Assembly: GCF_022568835.1 (NCBI RefSeq)
Contig: NZ_JAKZHV010000010.1
Coordinates: 1-64,000, forward strand
Reading direction: 5' to 3'
DNA length: 64,000 bases
From: Arsenicicoccus piscis
Lineage (GTDB): Bacteria; Actinomycetota; Actinomycetes; Actinomycetales; Dermatophilaceae
The notes below the pieces were generated by a model that had not been told where the DNA came from, searched no databases, and was given only the letters and a program-made list of their open reading frames with translations. Both the position numbers and the translations under genes were made by a program. Each line of letters starts with the position of its first letter. The stretch's first letter is position 1. This document shows, piece by piece, positions 8,584 through 16,433 of this stretch.

Positions 8584-9105
8584 GCCGAGACGTCGGTTGG
8601 TGACCGAGACGGCGGTTAGCCACGCGCAGGGCCTCGACATGGTGGTTAGCCACCGAAACGGCTGTGACAGCGCGCATCTCGGTGCCGAAGTGCCGCGTCG
8701 GCGTGCTTGGCGTGACGAAGTGCCGTCTCGGTGGCCACGTGCCATCTCAAGCAGGGGTAGACCGTGGCCTCTGCGCCCGCGTCGGCGTTGGCTGCGTGGG
8801 TGGGCAGCTAGGAAGCCTGACCGAGCCCGACGCCCGTGCTGACATGGCGGTTAGCGACCGAGACGGCGGTTAGCCACGCGCGGCACCGCGCCGACACGGC
8901 GGTTGGTGACCGAGACGGCGGTTAGCGCCCGGCGCCCGCGCCGACACGGCGGTAGGTGACCGAGACGGCGGTTAGGAACGCCCCGCGCCTCGACATGGTA
9001 GTTGGCCACTGAAACGGCTGTGACAGCGCGCGTTTCGGTGGCGAAGTGCCGTGTCGGCGCGCTTGGCGTGACGAAGTGCCGTCTCGGTGACCAAGTGCCA
9101 TCTCA
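8584..9105 (+). repeat. Array of imperfect direct and inverted repeats with GCCGAGACGGC-type core (family copy 1)
   Basis: This 645-bp intergenic region (8554-9198) contains no credible gene. It holds many variants of the core CCGAGACGGCGGTTAG on the plus strand (for example near 8603, 8857, 8908, 8957) and of its complement AAGTGCCGTCTCGGT (near 8719 and 9074). Two blocks of exactly 119 bp, 8631-8749 and 8987-9105, are imperfect direct duplicates without indels; each contains an inverted pair and could fold back. A related array lies at 31188-31351. Confidence 0.85.
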
Positions 9106-9119
9106 CGCCCGACGCAGGC

Positions 9120-9167
9120 GCGTCACCCACGACACGCGTCACCCACGACACGCGTCACCCACGACCC
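9120..9167 (+). repeat. Three tandem 16-bp units before accA 3' end
   Basis: The unit GCGTCACCCACGACAC occurs three times head to tail (9120-9135, 9136-9151, 9152-9167, the last with one change). It lies 32 bp beyond the stop of the convergent biotin carboxylase gene. There are no spacers, so it is not CRISPR-like. Confidence 0.9.
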
Positions 9168-9198
9168 GCGGAAGCGACCTGAAAGCAACCGAGAAGGG

Positions 9199-11001
9199 CT
9201 ACTCGGCGTCCTTGATCTCGACCAGGACGGCGCCGTTGGAGACGGTCTCGCCGACGTTGGCGGCGATGGAGGTGATCACGCCGGCCTTGTGGGCGTTGAT
9301 GGGCTGCTCCATCTTCATGGCCTCGAGGACGAGCACGAGCTCGCCGGCCTCGACCTGCTGGCCCTCCTCGACGGCGATCTTGACGATGGTGCCCTGCATC
9401 GGCGCGGTGAGGTGGTCGCCGGACGCGGCCGCGCCGCCACGCGAGCCGCCACCGGCGCGGCGGGGGGCCTTCTTCTTGGCCGCACCACCAGCACCACCAG
9501 CACCGCCGCCACCCAGCGACAGGTCACCGGGCAGTGAGACCTCGAGGCGCTTGCCGCCCACCTCGACCACGACGGTCTGGCGCGGACCGGACTCCTCGGC
9601 GCCCTCAGCACCCTCGGAGCCGCCGGCGTAGGGCGGGATGTCGTTGTCGAACTCGGTCTCGATCCACCGGGTGTGGATGCGGAACGGCTCGGCCGGGTCC
9701 TCGGGGGCGAACGCGACGTCGCTCACGACCTTGCGGTGGAAGGGCAGCACGGTCGGCATGCCGTCGATCTCGAACTCCGCGAGCGCGCGGCGGGACCGCT
9801 CGAGCGCCTGCTGGCGGGTGCGGCCGGTGACGATCAGCTTGGCGAGCATCGAGTCGAAGTTGCCGCCGATGACGTCCCCGGTCACGACGCCGGAGTCGAC
9901 GCGCACGCCGGGGCCCGACGGCGGGTTGAAGACGGCGACTGTGCCGGGGGCCGGCAGGAAGTTGCGGCCGGCGTCCTCGCCGTTGAGGCGGAACTCGAAG
10001 GAGTGGGCGTGCGGCTCGGGGTCGTCGTAACCGAGCTCCTGGCCCTCGGCGATGCGGAACATCTCGCGGACCAGGTCGATGCCGGTGACCTCCTCGGTGA
10101 CCGGGTGCTCCACCTGGAGGCGGGTGTTGACCTCGAGGAAGGAGATGGTGCCGTCCTGGGCGACGAGGAACTCGCAGGTCCCGGCGCCGTGGTAGCCGGC
10201 CTCCTTGAGGATGGCCTTGGACGCGCGGACGAGCTCGGCGTGCTGCTCGTCGCTGAGGAAGGGCGCGGGGGCCTCCTCGACGAGCTTCTGGTTGCGCCGC
10301 TGCAGCGAGCAGTCTCGGGTCGAGACGACCACGACGTTGCCGTGCTGGTCGGCGAGGCACTGGGTCTCGACGTGGCGCGGCTTGTCGAGGAAGCGCTCGA
10401 CGAAGCACTCGCCGCGGCCGAACGCGCTGACCGCCTCGCGGACCGCGGAGTCGAACAGGTCCGGGATCTCCTCGATGGTGCGGGCGACCTTGAGGCCACG
10501 CCCGCCGCCGCCGTAGGCCGCCTTGATGGCGACCGGCAGCCCGTGCTCCTTCGCGAACGCGACGACCTCGTCGGGACCCTCGACCGGGTCCTTGGTGCCG
10601 GGCACCAGCGGGGCGTTGGCGCGGGTGGCGATGTGGCGTGCCTTGACCTTGTCGCCGAGGGCGTCGATCGCCTCGGGGGAGGGGCCGATCCAGATCAGCC
10701 CGGCGTCGATCACGGCCTGCGCGAAACTGGCGTTCTCGGCGAGGAATCCGTAGCCCGGGTGGACGGCGTCCGCGCCCGACCGCTTCGCGATGTCGAGGAT
10801 CTTGTCCTGCACGAGGTAGGTCTCGGCCGAGGTGCTGCCGTCGAGGGCGTAGGCCTCGTCGGCCACCCGGACGTGCAGCGCGTCGCGGTCGGGGTCGGCA
10901 TAGACGGCGACGGACGCGATGCCGCTGTCGGTGCACGCACGAGCGACGCGGACCGCGATCTCGCCGCGGTTTGCGATCAGAACCTTGGAGATGGACGCCA
11001 T
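9199..11001 (-). CDS. accA3: Acyl-CoA carboxylase alpha subunit (biotin carboxylase + biotin carboxyl carrier)
   Basis: 600 residues from ATG 11001. The biotin carboxylase half begins [19 protein letters not shown], followed by [11 protein letters not shown], the ATP-grasp glycine loop ([10 protein letters not shown]), and [15 protein letters not shown] Gly/Ala/Lys-rich linker at about residues 500-520 leads to the carrier domain with the biotinylation motif EAMKMEQP (Lys563). It carboxylates its own biotin with ATP and bicarbonate and passes the carboxyl to AccD subunits to make malonyl- or methylmalonyl-CoA. Candidate partners (16434-17984, 23518-25128), the epsilon subunit and the biotin ligase are all within 16 kb. 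A TAGAGT box 7 nt upstream suggests leaderless transcription. The exact paralogue number is by analogy to mycobacterial AccA3. Confidence 0.85.
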   Translation of the reverse strand: MASISKVLIANRGEIAVRVARACTDSGIASVAVYADPDRDALHVRVADEAYALDGSTSAETYLVQDKILDIAKRSGADAVHPGYGFLAENASFAQAVIDAGLIWIGPSPEAIDALGDKVKARHIATRANAPLVPGTKDPVEGPDEVVAFAKEHGLPVAIKAAYGGGGRGLKVARTIEEIPDLFDSAVREAVSAFGRGECFVERFLDKPRHVETQCLADQHGNVVVVSTRDCSLQRRNQKLVEEAPAPFLSDEQHAELVRASKAILKEAGYHGAGTCEFLVAQDGTISFLEVNTRLQVEHPVTEEVTGIDLVREMFRIAEGQELGYDDPEPHAHSFEFRLNGEDAGRNFLPAPGTVAVFNPPSGPGVRVDSGVVTGDVIGGNFDSMLAKLIVTGRTRQQALERSRRALAEFEIDGMPTVLPFHRKVVSDVAFAPEDPAEPFRIHTRWIETEFDNDIPPYAGGSEGAEGAEESGPRQTVVVEVGGKRLEVSLPGDLSLGGGGAGGAGGAAKKKAPRRAGGGSRGGAAASGDHLTAPMQGTIVKIAVEEGQQVEAGELVLVLEAMKMEQPINAHKAGVITSIAANVGETVSNGAVLVEIKDAE

Positions 11002-11008
11002 GGCCCGG

Positions 11009-11014
11009 ACTCTA
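11009..11014 (-). promoter_or_regulatory. Probable -10 box for leaderless accA
   Basis: TAGAGT on the minus strand, 7 nt before the ATG at 11001, with no Shine-Dalgarno between. Confidence 0.5.
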
Positions 11015-11086
11015 GTACGGACCGAGCACGCCCACCCGTCGGCAAGAGACGGATCTTCGTCACATCCCGGGCTAGGGTGGGGAGAC

Positions 11087-11923
11087 ATGAGCGTGCCTCG
11101 CATCTTCCTCAATGACGGCCACAGCATCCCCCAGGTGGGCTTCGGTGTCTGGCAGGTGCCGGACGACGAGGTCGCCGAGGCGGTCCACGTAGCGCTGGAG
11201 GTCGGCTACCGCCACATCGACACCGCCGCGATCTACGGCAACGAAGAGGGCGTCGGCCGAGCCCTCAAGGTCACCAACGTCCCTCGCGACGAGCTCTTCG
11301 TCACCACGAAGGTGTGGAACTCCGACCAGGGCTACGACTCGACCCGCAAGGCGCTGGACACCTCCCTCGCCAAGCTGGGGCTGGACCACGTGGACCTCTA
11401 CCTCATCCACTGGCCGTGCCCCGAGGCCGACCGGTACGTCGACACCTGGAAGGCCATGCTCGAGCTCAAGGAGTCCGGCAAGGCGCTGTCGGTCGGCGTC
11501 TGCAACTTCCAGCCCGCGCACCTGCAGCGGCTCATCGACGAGACGGGGGTCGCGCCGGCGATCAACCAGATCGAGCTGCACCCCTACCTGCAGCAGGACG
11601 AGCTCCGGGCGTTCAACGAGGAGCACGGCATCGTCACCGAGGACTGGAGCCCGCTGGCCTCCGGCAAGGACGTCATGGACGACGAGACGATCTCCGAGAT
11701 CGCCGAGGCGCACGACGTCACGCCCGCCCAGGTGATCCTGCGCTGGCACGTCCAGCTCGGCGACGTCGTGCTGCCGAAGTCGGTCACGCCCGAGCGGATC
11801 CGCTCCAACCTGGACCTGTTCGACTTCGAGCTGTCCGGCGAGGAGATGGCCGCGATCGCGGCGCTGGACCGGGGCATGCGGACTGGCCCGGACCCCGACA
11901 CGTTCAACGAGGGTGCGCGCTAG
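11087..11923 (+). CDS. Aldo/keto reductase (2,5-diketo-gluconate reductase-like)
   Basis: 278 residues from ATG 11087, preceded by GGTGGGGAGAC. It is a cytoplasmic NADPH-dependent TIM-barrel carbonyl reductase. The catalytic tetrad is visible: Asp45 ([10 protein letters not shown]), Tyr50, Lys75 (TTKVWN) and His108 (LIHWP). The C-terminal cofactor loop [19 protein letters not shown], which binds the 2'-phosphate of NADPH, is also present. The sequence [14 protein letters not shown] and [11 protein letters not shown] are family signatures. The natural substrate cannot be read from sequence. Its TAG stop interlocks with the stop of the convergent lipoprotein gene (shared CTAG at 11920-11923). 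Confidence 0.9.
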   Translation: MSVPRIFLNDGHSIPQVGFGVWQVPDDEVAEAVHVALEVGYRHIDTAAIYGNEEGVGRALKVTNVPRDELFVTTKVWNSDQGYDSTRKALDTSLAKLGLDHVDLYLIHWPCPEADRYVDTWKAMLELKESGKALSVGVCNFQPAHLQRLIDETGVAPAINQIELHPYLQQDELRAFNEEHGIVTEDWSPLASGKDVMDDETISEIAEAHDVTPAQVILRWHVQLGDVVLPKSVTPERIRSNLDLFDFELSGEEMAAIAALDRGMRTGPDPDTFNEGAR

Positions 11924-13041
11924 TCCCGACCGGACGGCTTGAGCCAGAAGAACAGGATGATCAGCAGGACGGCGGTCACGAGCGCGCCGGCCGTGGGTCG
12001 GCCGCTCGCCGCCGTGCTGCTGACGTCAGCAGTGCGCGTCCCGCCGGTCGTCACGGTCGAGTCCGTCGTGCCCGTAGACCCCGTGGTCCCGGTCGTGCCC
12101 GTAGCGCCGCTGGTGCCGCTGGGGTTCGAGCCGGCCCGGGCGGCGGCCAGGACGGACTGCAGCGTCCGGGTCAGCTCCCAGCTGGTCGAGGCGTCCTGGT
12201 AGGTGCCGTTGGAGGCCGACGCGATGCACTGCAGCTGGCTTCGCGCGGCCGAGTCGACCGCCAGGCCGACCGTGTGGATCGTGACGCCGATGCCGCGGTC
12301 CTCGAGCGCCTTGACGGCGTCGCACGGGTCCTCGTAGCACGACTCCTTGCCGTCCGAGACGAGGATGACCGTGCGCCGGCCGCCCGACCCGAGGTCGTCG
12401 GCGGCCTGCCGCAGTGCGTAGCCGATCGGCGTGTCCCCATGGGGCGTAAAGGAATTCACCAGGCGCTTCAGCGTGGGGCGGTCCAGCGGGCCGACCGGGT
12501 GCACGAGCCGGCTGTCGCGGCAGGCGGCTGCCGTCGGCGGTCCCTTGACCTTGATCGTCGAGCCGTAGACCCGCAGGCCCACCTGCGCGTCGTCGGCCGT
12601 CTCGTCGATGATCCGCGTCAGCGCGGTGCGTGCCGCCTGCATTTTGGTCTCGCCGCTGCCTGCCGGCTCGGCCATCGATCCGGAGTCGTCGAGGAGCAGC
12701 AGCACGCGGGCCGGCCCGGTCGCCACCTGCTGGTTGGAGCCCTGCTGGTCGGTGCCCTGCTGGGTGGTGGCCTGGCCGGTGGGGTTCTGCGCGCCACCGT
12801 CCGCGCCGGGCACCACCGCGCTGGCCAGCGGGCCGGGCGTGACGGGTGCGGCCGTCACGGTCCGGGTGACGGTGGGGACGACGGTCTGCGTGACGGTGGG
12901 CCGCGCCGTCGCGGTGAGGGTCGGGAGCGCCGCCGGAGTGGCCGTCGTGGCCGGGTCGCCCGCGCCGAACGGGTCGGCGCAGCCGCTCAGCAGCACCAGG
13001 CCGGTGACGGCGACGGTGGCGGCGAGCGGGCGGCTGGGCAT
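11920..13041 (-). CDS. VWA-domain lipoprotein with C-terminal membrane anchor
   Basis: 373 residues from ATG 13041, preceded by GGAGGA. The N-terminus is a lipoprotein signal with lipobox LLSGC, so the mature protein should be lipidated on the outer face of the membrane. A Thr/Val-rich linker is followed by a von Willebrand factor A domain with the MIDAS start LLLDDSGSMAEP and later STIKVKG and VILVSDGKES. The C-terminus has a Gly/Thr/Ser-rich stretch and a helix (LVTAVLLIILFFWLKP) ending in a short basic tail. Both ends would be membrane-tethered. It probably binds a divalent metal and a protein or glycan partner on the cell surface; the ligand is unknown. Confidence 0.8.
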   Translation of the reverse strand: MPSRPLAATVAVTGLVLLSGCADPFGAGDPATTATPAALPTLTATARPTVTQTVVPTVTRTVTAAPVTPGPLASAVVPGADGGAQNPTGQATTQQGTDQQGSNQQVATGPARVLLLLDDSGSMAEPAGSGETKMQAARTALTRIIDETADDAQVGLRVYGSTIKVKGPPTAAACRDSRLVHPVGPLDRPTLKRLVNSFTPHGDTPIGYALRQAADDLGSGGRRTVILVSDGKESCYEDPCDAVKALEDRGIGVTIHTVGLAVDSAARSQLQCIASASNGTYQDASTSWELTRTLQSVLAAARAGSNPSGTSGATGTTGTTGSTGTTDSTVTTGGTRTADVSSTAASGRPTAGALVTAVLLIILFFWLKPSGRD

Positions 13042-13208
13042 CGGATCCTCCGACGTAGGCGAGGGCAAGGGAGCGAGGCGGCGAGGTGGACGGTCTACGT
13101 CAGAGTCGCATGCAACTGGGACAGAAGGGACATGAGTGACGCGGTGCGCTCCACTCGTGACCGACCCGCAACCCATCTGCAACCGCCACCGCCACCGCGG
13201 GCTACCCA

Positions 13209-13214
13209 TAAACT
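13209..13214 (+). promoter_or_regulatory. Probable -10 box for leaderless UDP-glucose pyrophosphorylase gene
   Basis: TAAACT followed by 6 nt and the ATG at 13221; no ribosome binding site is visible. Confidence 0.5.
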
Positions 13215-13220
13215 GGCGCC

Positions 13221-14600
13221 ATGAGCGCGCAAGGTCTTCAGCAGTCCGTCGACAAGATGCGAGCGGCCGGTCAGGCCGAGGAGTCCATCAACGCCTTCAC
13301 CCACTACTACCGCCTCCTCGAGGAGGGCTACCAGGGGACCATCGCGGAGGACGAGATCGAGCCGGTCGAGGGCCTCGACGCGCTCGCCGACCTGCACTTC
13401 TCCGACGAGCAGCTGAAGGACGCGATCGCCAAGACCGTCGTCATCAAGCTCAACGGCGGCCTGGGCACGTCCATGGGCATCACCGGTCCCAAGGCGGCGC
13501 TGCCGGTCATGGAGGGGCTGACCTTCCTCGACGTCATCGCCAAGCAGGTGCTCGCCATCCGCGAGCAGTACTCCGTAGAGCTCCCGCTCGTCCTGATGCA
13601 CTCCTTCCGCACCCGCGACGAGTCGCTACAGATCCTCGCGAAGTACCCCGACCTCGCGGTGGACGGCCTCGACCTGGACTTCCTGCAGAACGCCGAGCCC
13701 AAGCTCACGGCCGACGCGCTGGAGCCGGTCGAGTGGGCCGCCAACCCCGACCTCGAGTGGTGCCCGCCGGGCCACGGTGACCTGTTCGTGGCGATGCAGG
13801 CGTCCGGCGTCCTCAAGGCGATGCGCGACAAGGGCCTGAAGTACGCCTTCATCTCCAACTCCGACAACCTCGGTGCCGTCCCAGACGCCCGGGTCGCGGC
13901 CTGGATGGCGGCGTCCGGGGTGCCCTTCGGGATGGAGGTGTGCCGGCGCACCCGCTCGGACCGCAAGGGCGGTCACATCGCTCGCCGCAAGGCCGACGGA
14001 CGCCTCGTCCTGCGTGACACCGCGATGGTTGTCGAGGGCGAGGAGGACCAGTTCCAGGACATCTCCAAGCACACGCTGTTCAACACCAACAACCTGTGGA
14101 TCGACCTCGACGCGCTGGCCGAGATCCTCGACGCCAACGGTGGGGTGATGGGTCTACCGATGATCGTCAACCACAAGACCGTCGACCCGGCCGACAAGAA
14201 GTCGACCAAGGTCATCCAGATCGAGACGGGCATGGGCACCGGCATCGAGGTCTTCGAGGGCGCGGATGCCGTTGTCGTGGAACGCGATCGGTTCAAGCCG
14301 GTCAAGACGACCAACGACCTGCTGGTGCTGCGCTCGGACTTCTACGAGCTCGACCTGGCCGGCCGGCTGGTCGCCTCGCGCTCCGGTGACGAGCCCTTCG
14401 TCGACCTGGACGGCGACCACTACAAGGTGCTGGCGCAGTTCGACGAGCGCTTCCCGCAGGGGGCGCCCAGCCTCACCGCCTGTAACAGTCTCAAGGTCAT
14501 CGGCGACGTCACCTTCGGCGAGCGGGTCGTGTGCACCGGCGACGTCCTGATCGAGGCGCAGACCCCCACCTTCGTCGAGGACGGCGCCGTCCTGTCGTAG
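13221..14600 (+). CDS. UTP-glucose-1-phosphate uridylyltransferase, eukaryote-type UDPGP family
   Basis: 459 residues. The family signature KLNGGLGTSMGITGPK (residues 76-91) binds the UTP phosphates, and LMHSFRTRDES, PPGHGDLF and FISNSDNLGAV follow in the expected order, with the NHKTVDP and FKPVKTTNDLLVLRSD segments after. The enzyme makes UDP-glucose from UTP and glucose-1-phosphate. It belongs to the UDPGP family of eukaryotes and some actinobacteria (for example bifidobacteria) rather than to GalU. UDP-glucose can feed UDP-galactose and thus the Glf substrate used at 57-60 kb. The short C-terminus (ending at the first turns of the beta-helix) is typical of bacterial members. It is probably leaderless. 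Confidence 0.85.
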   Translation: MSAQGLQQSVDKMRAAGQAEESINAFTHYYRLLEEGYQGTIAEDEIEPVEGLDALADLHFSDEQLKDAIAKTVVIKLNGGLGTSMGITGPKAALPVMEGLTFLDVIAKQVLAIREQYSVELPLVLMHSFRTRDESLQILAKYPDLAVDGLDLDFLQNAEPKLTADALEPVEWAANPDLEWCPPGHGDLFVAMQASGVLKAMRDKGLKYAFISNSDNLGAVPDARVAAWMAASGVPFGMEVCRRTRSDRKGGHIARRKADGRLVLRDTAMVVEGEEDQFQDISKHTLFNTNNLWIDLDALAEILDANGGVMGLPMIVNHKTVDPADKKSTKVIQIETGMGTGIEVFEGADAVVVERDRFKPVKTTNDLLVLRSDFYELDLAGRLVASRSGDEPFVDLDGDHYKVLAQFDERFPQGAPSLTACNSLKVIGDVTFGERVVCTGDVLIEAQTPTFVEDGAVLS

Positions 14601-14648
14601 ACCGGACCGGGGCGGCTCGGGGTCGCCGCCGCGAGCTCGCGGGAGTGG

Positions 14649-15092
14649 CTACGGGCTGACGCTTCTCGCCGACCGCCGCGAGGTCTGCCCTGCAGTGTCG
14701 GAGGCCAGCTCGGCGCGGCAGCGCGCCTCGAACTCGCCGAGCTCGCGCAGCGCCTCCTGGACGTCCAGGAGGCGCTGCTCCAGGTCCGCCCGCCGGTCAC
14801 CGATCTGACCGAGGACGTACTCCAGCTGGGCGCGCTGGCCGTGGACGTCATCGTAGAGGTCGACGATCGTACGGATCTCCTCGAGCGGGAAGCCGAGCCG
14901 CTTGCCGCGCAGGATGAGCTGCAGCCGGGTGCGGTCGCGGCGGCGGAAGACGCGCACCGTGCCGCGCCGCTCGGGGGAGAGCAGGCCCAGCGACTCGTAG
15001 TGCCGCAGGGTCCGGTGGGTCACGCCGAAGTCGTCGGCGACCTCGGCGATGGACCACTCGTCCTGTGCCGTGGTGGTCTGCGGGCTTGTCAT
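14649..15092 (-). CDS. MerR-family transcriptional regulator (LiuR-like)
   Basis: 147 residues from ATG 15092. The winged-helix N-terminus WSIAEVADDFGVTHRTLRHY (residues 13-32) with ESLGLLSPERRGTVRVFRRRD is typical MerR, followed by a coiled-coil dimerisation helix around residues 85-125 and a basic tail. It lacks the conserved metal-binding cysteines of CueR/SoxR types; the single Cys near residue 124 is not in a motif. It is divergent from an acyl-CoA dehydrogenase and carboxyltransferase operon and overlooks a clear dyad at 15107-15128. That arrangement matches LiuR/SauR-type regulators of branched-chain or acyl-CoA catabolism, with autoregulation likely. Confidence 0.8.
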   Translation of the reverse strand: MTSPQTTTAQDEWSIAEVADDFGVTHRTLRHYESLGLLSPERRGTVRVFRRRDRTRLQLILRGKRLGFPLEEIRTIVDLYDDVHGQRAQLEYVLGQIGDRRADLEQRLLDVQEALRELGEFEARCRAELASDTAGQTSRRSARSVSP

Positions 15093-15106
15093 GCCGACCA
15101 GGATGC

Positions 15107-15128
15107 TTTACGTTTACGTCAACGTCAA
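15107..15128. promoter_or_regulatory. Palindromic operator for the MerR (LiuR-like) regulator
   Basis: A 22-bp near-perfect dyad made of three ACGT cores spaced 7 bp apart (ACGT at 15110, 15116 region and 15122 region), with 18 of 22 positions self-complementary. It is the most A/T-rich stretch for several kilobases, sits 15 bp upstream of the regulator ATG and 82 bp upstream of the dehydrogenase, and resembles the known LiuR box (ACGTnnACGT style). Confidence 0.75.
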
Positions 15129-15210
15129 GAATGCCCCGCACACGTCGCCGCACCCACCCCTCCGCGGCGACGACCCGGCCACCACCGTCGCTGCCGAAGG
15201 GACCCGCCCC

Positions 15211-16404
15211 ATGTTCGAGCTCACCCGTGACCACGAGGACTTCCGCCGCACCGTGCGCGAGTTCGCCGAGGCCGAGATCGCCCCGCACGTCGCCGAGTGG
15301 GACCGTGAGCACCACTTCCCGGCGGACCTGATCCCGAAGCTCGGTGAGCTGGGCCTGTTCGGCCTGGTCGTCCCCGAGGAGCTCGGCGGCCACAAGGACG
15401 CGAGCGGCGAGGGTGGCGAGTTCACCTACCTCTGCCTCGCCATCGAGGAGCTCGGCCGGGTGGACCAGTCCATCGGCATCACCCTGGAGGCCGGGGTGGG
15501 ACTCGGCATCAACCCGATCCTCACCTACGGCACGCAGGAGCAGAAGGAGCGCTGGCTGCCCGACCTCGCCGCCGGCCGCACCCTCGCGGGCTTCGGCCTG
15601 ACCGAGCCGGACGCCGGCTCCGACGCCGGGGCCACCAAGACCCGCGCTCGCCTCGAGGACGGCGAGTGGGTCGTCGACGGCGCCAAGTCGTTCATCACCA
15701 ACTCGGGCACGAACATCACGTCGCTGGTCACCGTCACGGCGCGCACCGGCGAGACCGAGGACGTCAAGCCCGAGATCAGCACCATTATGATCCCTTCTGG
15801 CACACCGGGATTCACCGTCGCGCCGCCCTACCACAAGCTCGGGTGGAACATCTCCGACACCCACGGCCTGTCCTTCGAGGGCGTCCGCGTCCCCGAGGCC
15901 AACCTGCTGGGGAAGCGCGGGCACGGCTTCAAGCAGTTCCTCGCGACCCTCGACGACGGACGCATCGCCATCGCCGCGCTCGCCGTCGGCTGCATCCAGC
16001 GGATGCTCGAGGAGTGCGTCGCCTACTCCTCGACCCGCCTCGCCTTCGGGCGGCCGATCGCGGTCAACCAGGGCATCTCCTTCCAGGTCGCCGACCTCGC
16101 CGTCATGGCCGAGACCGCCCGGCTGCTCACCTACAAGGCCGCCTGGCTCAAGGACGAGATGGACGCCGGTCGCCGCACGGCCAAGGAGGTCAAGCAGGCC
16201 GCGTCGATCGCCAAGCTCTACGCGTCGGAGGCGGCGGTGACCTCCACCCGGGTCGCCACGCAGGTTCTCGGCGGCAACGGCTTCATGGAGGAGTACCCCG
16301 TCGCGCGGTTCTACCGCGACTGCAAGATCCTGGAGATCGGTGAGGGCACCTCGGAGGTGCAGCGCATGCTCATCGCCCGCGGTCTCGGGCTCCCCGCCGC
16401 CTGA
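15211..16404 (+). CDS. Acyl-CoA dehydrogenase
   Basis: 397 residues from ATG 15211 with GAAGGGA upstream. The FAD enzyme forms the 2,3-double bond of an acyl-CoA and passes electrons to ETF. Visible motifs are FGLTEPDAGSDAGATKTRA (FAD/acyl-CoA site), FITNSGTN, DGRIAIAALAVG, FGRPIAVNQGISFQVAD and QVLGGNGFMEEYP. The catalytic-base region reads EIGEGTSEVQRMLI, with Glu where medium/short-chain enzymes keep it; isovaleryl-CoA dehydrogenases normally have Ala or Gly there, which argues against that identity. It is the first gene of the unit controlled by the divergent MerR regulator and lies 29 nt before a carboxyltransferase. The acyl chain used is not determined. Confidence 0.85.
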   Translation: MFELTRDHEDFRRTVREFAEAEIAPHVAEWDREHHFPADLIPKLGELGLFGLVVPEELGGHKDASGEGGEFTYLCLAIEELGRVDQSIGITLEAGVGLGINPILTYGTQEQKERWLPDLAAGRTLAGFGLTEPDAGSDAGATKTRARLEDGEWVVDGAKSFITNSGTNITSLVTVTARTGETEDVKPEISTIMIPSGTPGFTVAPPYHKLGWNISDTHGLSFEGVRVPEANLLGKRGHGFKQFLATLDDGRIAIAALAVGCIQRMLEECVAYSSTRLAFGRPIAVNQGISFQVADLAVMAETARLLTYKAAWLKDEMDAGRRTAKEVKQAASIAKLYASEAAVTSTRVATQVLGGNGFMEEYPVARFYRDCKILEIGEGTSEVQRMLIARGLGLPAA

Positions 16405-16433
16405 CGGCCGTCCGCAGAAAGGACCCGGTAGAG

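Noticed and set aside
8584-9105. Repeat region as an insertion sequence
   Set aside because: No transposase frame and no paired terminal repeats; the pattern is many short inverted cores.
9120-9167. Tandem repeats as a possible CRISPR array
   Set aside because: Three 16-bp units are head to tail without spacers, and no cas gene is present.
9002-9631. Plus-strand frame across the repeats into the accA antisense strand
   Set aside because: Start within repeats, no ribosome site, antisense to the BCCP domain; protein has no recognisable content.
15211-16404. Isovaleryl-CoA dehydrogenase identity suggested by the LiuR-like regulator
   Set aside because: The residue in the GEGTSEVQ motif is Glu, where isovaleryl-CoA dehydrogenases normally have a small residue; a general acyl-CoA dehydrogenase is the safer call.
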